Shown here: positions 58,426 to 64,000 of the stretch, in pieces
Layout: the number at the start of each line of letters is the position of its first letter
Numbering within the stretch: position 1 is the first letter of the stretch
Assembly: GCF_002776525.5 (NCBI RefSeq)
Contig: NC_045443.1
Coordinates: 61,693,019 to 61,757,018, forward strand
Direction: 5' to 3'
DNA: 64,000 nt
DNA from: Piliocolobus tephrosceles
Lineage: Eukaryota > Chordata > Mammalia > Primates > Cercopithecidae
Position numbers and translations under genes: made by a program
Notes under the pieces: model-generated
What the model was told of the DNA's origin: nothing
The model's database searches: none
What the model saw: the letters and a program-made list of their open reading frames with translations, nothing else

Positions 58426-58519
58426 AAGTCCTAGCTAGCTGCCCGGGAGGCTGGGATGGAAGGATCATTTGAACCCAGGTGTTTGAGTGCAACCTGGGTA
58501 ATATAACAAGACCCCATCT
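58426..58519 (+). mobile_element. Alu fragment
   Basis: Right-monomer-like sense piece ('gctgcccgggaggctggga' to 'aacaagaccccatctctc'), running into the next, inverted Alu. Confidence 0.75.
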
Positions 58520-58826
58520 CTCTTTTTCTTTTTTTTTTTTTTTTGAGACAGGGTGTTACGTGTTGCTCAGGCTGGAGTGCAGTGGCTTGATCTCGGCCTA
58601 CTGCAATCTCCACCTCCTGGGTTCAAGCAATTTTCCTGCCTCAGCCCTGCTGAGTAGCTGGGATTACAGGTGCCCACCACCATGCCTGGCTAATTTTTAT
58701 GTTTTTAGTAGAGATGGGGCTTCACCCTGTTGGCCAGGCTGGTCTCGAACTCTTGACCTCAAGTGATCTGCCCACCTCCACCTCCCAAAGTGCTGAAATT
58801 ACAGGCATGAGCCACTGTGCCCAGTC
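58520..58826 (-). mobile_element. AluS-type element
   Basis: Antisense full-length Alu, followed by a (TTC)n run. Confidence 0.92.
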
Positions 58827-58827
58827 T

Positions 58828-58858
58828 CCTTCTTCTTCTTCTTCTTCTTTTTTTTTTT
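58828..58858. repeat. (TTC)n microsatellite plus T-run
   Basis: About seven TTC units then T10, between the Alu 5' end and an L2 fragment. Confidence 0.9.
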
Positions 58859-58988
58859 AAAGTGTATTAAGCACCAGCTGTGTGCCAAGCCTTGCTCTAG
58901 ATGCTGGAGACAAAAATGGAGACAGAGAAAAAAAATCCCTGCCTTTGTGGAGCTCAGATTCTTGTGGGGAAAGTAGGTAATAAGATAA
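58859..58988 (-). mobile_element. L2 fragment
   Basis: 'attaagcaccagctgtgtgc', 'cttgctctagatgctggaga' and 'ccctgcctttgtggagctc' are antisense L2. The next Alu is inserted in it. Confidence 0.85.
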
Positions 58989-58990
58989 AT

Positions 58991-59313
58991 GCTGGGTGTG
59001 GTGGCTCACACTTGTAATCCTGGCACTTTGGGAGGTAGAGGCAGGTGGATTTCTTGAGTCTAGGAATTTGAGATCAGCCTGGGCAACATGGTGAAACCCC
59101 ATATCTACCAAAAAAAAAAAAAAAAAAATAATAATAATACAAAAATTAGCCAGGCATGGTGGCACTTGCCTGTAGTCTCAGCTACTCGGGAGGCTGAGGT
59201 GGGAGGATCATTTGAGCCTGGGAAGTTGAGGCTGCTGTGAGCTGTGATTGCACCATTGCACTCCAGCCTGGGTGACAGAGTGAGACCCTGTCTCAAATAA
59301 AGAAACAAAAACA
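58991..59313 (+). mobile_element. AluJ-type element
   Basis: Sense Alu with an expanded A/AAT linker (59110-59140). 'aagataaat' flanks both ends. Confidence 0.92.
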
Positions 59314-60242
59314 AGATAAATACCTAGATATATGTTAGATTAGTGGTCAGTGCCAAGAAGCAAATAAAGCTTCCATGGTCTGTGCATGTGTGTTTGTTGA
59401 GAAGGAATATTGGGAATAATGAGTGATTGCAGCTGCATCTTATTTCTATGTGAAATGTGTCTTTAAGCTCCTGCTGGGGGCCACACCCCATCCTGTGCTG
59501 AAATGGGACTCCCTGGTTGTTTCTGGGATACAGTGTCTGTGGAAGAAGGTGAATTCTTTGATCTTGCCTGGCTGGGAGTGAGGGCTCTAGCAACAAGGCT
59601 TCAGGTTTGATGGGGAAAGAGTGTGTGTGTGTAAGAGGGGTTGAGGGGGAGATGTCTTCGGATATACATGAAGAGTGCTTAGAAGAATGCTAAGCATTCA
59701 ATAAAGTTTAGCTAGTAACACATATAATGTATTGTGCCTTATGTTATAAAACTCAGAGCTTTAAATAGAAACTAGAAGGGCCATGTTCTTGGAAAAAGTG
59801 CTCAGTGTTAGAAGCAGTAATTATGTATTAATAATTATGTAAGTGCCAAATTTAGAGCACGCACACAATGTTGATCTCTCTCTACCCCTCACCCTTTCAT
59901 TCCCTTAGGCCATTTTGGAGGAATAGATTTTTAAGGCGGGAACCTCGGATGTGTACCTAACAAAGGCCTTCTTGTGTTACTATCTAGTGGATCAATAGGC
60001 AAAAGGGATAATTCTCATTCTCAAAGCATGGTCAGATTCCTTAAAATGTACTTGGATAAGGGGGAAAAGGGTAAGAAATCTAGTAAAGGTGTGGTACATC
60101 CTGATTGATGGGGAAAACAAAAAAAGAAGAATATAATGATTTCCCAAACTCTGACCGTATCTGGGTTAGCGACTAAATTTGAGTTTGGGAAAATATACAT
60201 ATCAGGGATGTAAGCTTATTCTATGTGGTTTACACCTTCAAT
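59314..60242. other. Intronic stretch, possible L2/MIR remnants
   Basis: The start may continue the L2. 'taagcattcaataaagttta' near 59690 may be a MIR/L2 3' end. Nothing else recognised. Confidence 0.35.
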
Positions 60243-60531
60243 TGTTATTATTATTATTATTTTTTGAGATGGAGTCTCGCTCTGTCGCCCAGGCTGGAGT
60301 GCAGTGGTGTAATCTGTGCTTCCTGGGTTCCAGTGATCCTCCCACCTCAGCCTTCTGAGTAGCTGGGACTACAGGCACACGCCACCATGCCCGGCTAATT
60401 TCTGTATTTTTACTAGAGATGGGGTTTCACCATGTTAGCCCGGCTGGCCTCCAACTCCTGACCTCAGGTGATCTACCCACCTTAGCCTCTCAAAGTGCTG
60501 GGATTACAGGTGTGAGCCACCGCCCCTGGCC
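60243..60531 (-). mobile_element. AluS-type element with deletion
   Basis: Antisense Alu with a (TTA)n tail. The 'ggctcactgcaacctccgcc' segment is shortened. Confidence 0.9.
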
Positions 60532-60565
60532 ATCCTGCAATGTCTTACTACGTTTTAGCCTTGCC

Positions 60566-61917
60566 TTTTTTTTTTTTTTTTGCTTCAACAGAAAATTCTT
60601 TATTATGTCCAAAAGAACAGAACAAAAGCATCCTCAACAATACATGAACCTATATATAAAATATAGACTATCTCCAGATTTTTACTTTATATGGCAGCAT
60701 GCCAGTATATGTGAGAGAACATATTGATGGGGCAAGGGGAAACCTGATTTGGGCAATGACTTAATTAGTCAGACATTAACATTCAGAGACCTGATAAACA
60801 GCAATTTTAGTCAGAAAAGCAATATGAGAAGAGTTCCTGTGAAGCTGGGATTTACATACTTAATTCTTTGTTCCTGGTCATTTCATCCACAACCTGACTA
60901 TTGTCAATCATGGTTCCCTGCCTTTGGAGTGGTGCTATCAAGGTACAGAGAATGCCCATCTCAGTGCCAAAATTTTACCATGAAAAATCGTAATAGAAAT
61001 AACAAAGCTTTAAAAAAAATGCTGCATTTCAGTAGTTACCCTAATAATTTTAAAGAAAGCTTACCATAAATACTTCCAAAAACAACAGGCTTTACAAAAT
61101 ATTATACAATGTCCTGTGTACAGCAGTATCTACTCAGGCCATTTGTCAAACTGTTCAGTAATTAGTTTCTTGTGTACTCTTTCATCTCAAGAAGGTCAGT
61201 AATCATCCGATTTCCTCTCTAATGATCTGTTGTTAGCATACTTTTAACAATGGAAGAAGAAACTGGTATATGGTTTTTGTTTTTGTTTTTTTGAGACTCT
61301 TGTTGCCCAGGCTGGAGTGCAATGGCACGATCTTGTCTCACTGCAACCTCTGCCTCCTGGGTTCAAGCGATTCTTCTGCCTCAGCCTCCCAAGTAGCTGG
61401 GATTACAGGCATGCGCCACCACGCCCGGCTAATTTTGTATTTTTAGTAGAGATGGGGTTTCTCCATGTTGGTCAGGCTGGTCTCAAACTCCTGACCTCAG
61501 GTGATCCGCCCGTCTCGACCTCCCAAAGTGCTAGGATTACAGGCATGAGCCACTATGCCTGGCCCTGGTATATGTTTTAAGTCAACCAGTTCTCCTTAAG
61601 TCTCATAGTTTCTGTTTCAACATCATGTTATTGTGTACTTACAGAAGCAATCTCTCAGTTACGAAAAATAAAATCAGTTTCGGGGCTCAGAAAGTAAAAA
61701 GGGAAATTCTTTCCCAGTCTCAACCCTTCCCCCACCGCCTGGCTTTTGTTGTTTAAAAAATTAAATTTAATTTAAATGTGTAGGTCCAAGCACAGGCACT
61801 TTCCAAAAAACGAAAATGAAGCCAAATCACAAATTACTCCGTAGTTATAGAAGACAGTTCTGATTTTGGGAGGTCATCTCTGGTTGCCTCAGCACAAGCA
61901 TTATTGGTCTTTGGCTG
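60566..61917 (-). pseudogene. 5'-truncated mRNA retrocopy (unidentified gene)
   Basis: Antisense processed copy made mostly of a 3'UTR. On the minus strand it ends in a 16-A tail (T-run 60566-60581), with an AATAAA 17 nt upstream (60604-60599). A perfect 10-bp duplication 'ttagccttgc' lies at 60555-60564 and 61918-61927, so the borders are firm. Its first 84 nt (61917 down to 61834) read as 27 codons ending in a stop, with C-terminus EATRDDLPKSELSSITTE, probably the tail of the parent protein. An Alu at 61274 interrupts it. I could not identify the parent gene. Confidence 0.85.
61274..61563 (-). mobile_element. AluS-type element in the retrocopy
   Basis: Antisense Alu. 'ctggtatatg' at 61263 and 61565 is its target duplication, so it is younger than the retrocopy. 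The 'ggagtctcgctctg' part is shortened. Confidence 0.93.
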
Positions 61918-61927
61918 TTAGCCTTGC

Positions 61928-62194
61928 TCTTTAGTTTAAGGAATGTGGATCCTATTATTGGTATTAAAAATTATACTTCTAAAACTATTGAAGGCTATTA
62001 CTAATTATTTCAGTTCTCTATATAGTATTTGTACCTCAGTTTAACAGTGCTTAGTAAGTCATTTAAATAATAAGTCTCTGTTGAAAAATATTAGAATTGT
62101 ACCCCTCCACCTCTAAAAAAGTCAGAGGTCCAGGATGAAAAGGTATGACGTTGTCTGTTGGTCATAGTATTTTGTGGGCTAAATCATTGTCTAA
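61928..62194. other. Intronic single-copy stretch
   Basis: Nothing recognised. Confidence 0.35.
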
Positions 62195-62420
62195 AATCAG
62201 AAAGACAAGATAGTGGAAGGTTCTAGGAGTTGTGTGGATCTGGGTTGGAATCTCAGTGCCTCTCGCAACTAGTTGTTTAAAATGTGGGTAGATTAGTCTC
62301 TCCATTTCCATTTTCTCCTTTGTGAAATAATTGTTATTATTTTGCAAGGTTCGTGTGACAAAATGGATTAGTATGTGTGTCTAGCATGTAGATGCTAAAC
62401 TTCAATGATTCATTTGGCAC
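62195..62420 (+). mobile_element. MIR element
   Basis: 'gtgtggatctgggttggaat', 'ctctccatttccattttctc' and 'tagcatgtagatgctaaac' follow the sense MIR pattern. Confidence 0.65.
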
Positions 62421-62553
62421 CAGTCAGGTTTGTTCACTTTTAATATTGATTTTGAAAGTCTCCAGTCAGATTGCTTAATTGATACACATTAATTTTTACT
62501 GTTAGATTTTTAACTTATTATTAAACACCAAGTTTGATAATAAATACTATTAT

Positions 62554-62970
62554 TGAGGTGGGAGGTGGAACTTGACTCCAGACCAGATTAAAGACTGGCT
62601 GAAACAGGGAAGAGGTGAAAGCACCTCTCCATAAGTCACGCCCACCAGTGCCATGTCAGTTTACTATTGCCATGGCAACACCTGGAAATTACCACCCCTT
62701 TCCATGGCAACAACCTGGAAGTTACCACCTTTTTTCTAAAAGTTTCTTATTAACCTGCCCCTTAATTTGCATGTAATTAAAAGTGGGCATAAATATGACT
62801 GCAGAACTGCCCTTGAGCTGCTGTTCTGGAGCAGTCACAGAGCTGTGACACTGCTGCGTCAGTAAAGCAGTTTCCTTCTACCGCAGGCTCACTCTTCAGC
62901 TCTTTCCTCAGTGTAGTCAAGAATCTTCGTGGGCGAAGCCCCAATTTGGGAGTTTGCCTGCCCTTCATCA
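62554..62970 (+). mobile_element. Solitary class-I-type ERV LTR
   Basis: A 417-bp LTR from 'tgaggtgggaggtggaactt' to 'gcccttcatca'. It has internal 'cacgcccaccagtgccatgt', TATA-like 'gcataaatatgactgcag' and a diverged polyadenylation signal ('tcagtaaagcag'). Typical TG...CA ends. No adjacent proviral gene or second LTR. I recognise the LTR type (gammaretrovirus-like MER/LTR group) but not the subfamily. No clean target duplication seen. Confidence 0.8.
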
Positions 62971-63140
62971 ATAGTAGTAGGAATAGTAATGAAGATGGTA
63001 ACCAGCCAGATACAGTGAAGTGTTCTATGTGTGTTATCTCAGTTACTCTGAACAAGGGCCCTCAAAGGGCAGGTATTTTTATGTTCATTTTGCTGACAAG
63101 AAACTGAGGCTTAGTGAGACTGAGATTTGGAAAGTAACGA
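62971..63140 (-). mobile_element. MIR element
   Basis: 'gtgtgttatctcagttactc', 'cattttgctgacaagaaact' and 'gaggcttagtgagactgag' are antisense MIR. Confidence 0.75.
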
Positions 63141-63674
63141 AAAGAAAAAGTTATGTTAAATGATCACTTTTTAATGGAGCCATGCTTTTTTGTGCTTAAT
63201 TTATTGCCTATTGCTCATATGTGCTTTACATTGTTCAGTGTTTTCTCAAGATAAGCAATGAGAAGTAACAGCTGTAGTCAACTTTCTTCCCCAAGTACTA
63301 AGTAAATAAGGTGGTTAGGCATAGAATGGAATTAGCTATGGAATGCTGATTGTTTATTTTCTGTTGTAGGATGAAAGAAATCAGGCATGAAGAAGGAAGA
63401 TAATTTTTTACTTGCTATAGATTTGAAATAGTTTTCTTTCTTTTGCTTGCTTTTTTTTTTTGAACTGAGGAGTTCAGAGTGGTTAACTGAAACAGACTCT
63501 AAAAATACCCTTTAGTACCATGCTCACTGAAGTATTTTCTGTTTGTCTAAAATTAGCAGATTTGAGCTGTATACTCTGGTTTTCCAAAGCCTTCCATTAG
63601 GTGACTTCTTATTCTGGTGTAACTTTGTTATCTTTCTGGATAACACCTTTGATGGGTGTTAAAAGGTAAAGCTA
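63141..63674. other. Intronic single-copy stretch
   Basis: Nothing recognised. Confidence 0.35.
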
Positions 63675-63915
63675 AGAATGGCTTTACTTTCTAACAGAAT
63701 ACTTTACAAAGCAGTTTCCAGCTTAGATACTTCCTCCTACAGGGAACCTTCCCAAGGTGTTCCTTGCAGTACTCCCTTCTTTATCCCGCCACTGTCCGTG
63801 TCCCACCTGGGCTCTGAAGGGCAGAACCTGTGCTCTGTTCACTGTTGTATTCCAGTGCCTCACACAACTATTTGCACAGTATTTAGGTGCTGAACAAATA
63901 TTTATTAAATGCCAA
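63675..63915 (+). mobile_element. L2 3' end
   Basis: 'acttcctcctacagggaacc', 'tctgaagggcagaacctgtg', 'ttgtattccagtgcctcaca' and 'aacaaatatttattaaatgc' are the sense L2 terminus. Confidence 0.85.
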
Positions 63916-64000
63916 AATTGGTCCATTTACTAAGCAGAAAGAAAGGAAAATATTTTTTGTTGGCAGTGTCTGCAAAGAGATTTGTCATTTCACATGAAAA

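Overview
This is primate nuclear DNA, and the sequence points to an Old World monkey (macaque/baboon/guenon group) rather than an ape. The evidence is a set of young Alu copies (near 11.8, 19.9, 33.7, 42.5, 43.9 and 55.0 kb) with the AluYR-type diagnostic changes: 'ggccggatctcag', 'cacctcgcccggctagtttttt', 'ttacaggcttgagcc', and their complements. There are no bacterial or phage features. I assign species from remembered Alu consensus differences, not from an alignment.

The one recognisable host gene is RASSF3 (Ras association domain family member 3), on the + strand. A CpG island at about 4.56-5.86 kb holds its promoter, 5'UTR and first coding exon (ATG at 5198, 37 codons, donor after 5308, phase 0). 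The rest of the window, about 58.7 kb, reads as the start of its first intron; I did not find exon 2. The first 4.5 kb is upstream intergenic DNA rich in Alu and L1.

The intron is dominated by retroposed sequence. There are about 80 Alu or Alu-monomer pieces, roughly twice as many antisense as sense to RASSF3. There are also L1 3' ends of several ages, L2 and MIR relics, a MADE1 mariner miniature element (17.36 kb), a MER5-like hAT relic (13.6 kb), an MSTA-like MaLR LTR with internal sequence (28.45 kb), an MLT1-like LTR cut by two Alus (48.9-50.0 kb) and a solitary class-I-type ERV LTR (62.55 kb).

Two gene retrocopies are inserted antisense. One is an RPL35A processed copy with a fully open 110-codon frame (34.5-35.0 kb). 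The other is a 5'-truncated copy of an unidentified mRNA's last 27 codons plus 3'UTR, with poly(A), AATAAA and a 10-bp target-site duplication (60.6-61.9 kb).

I see no undescribed multi-gene system here. The observations most worth checking are the intact RPL35A retrocopy, the unidentified 3'UTR retrocopy, the MADE1 hairpin, several lineage-informative or oddly structured Alu insertions, and a 144-nt almost pure polypyrimidine tract that ends in a strong acceptor-like CAG. All short ORFs inside Alu/L1 sequence were treated as non-coding.
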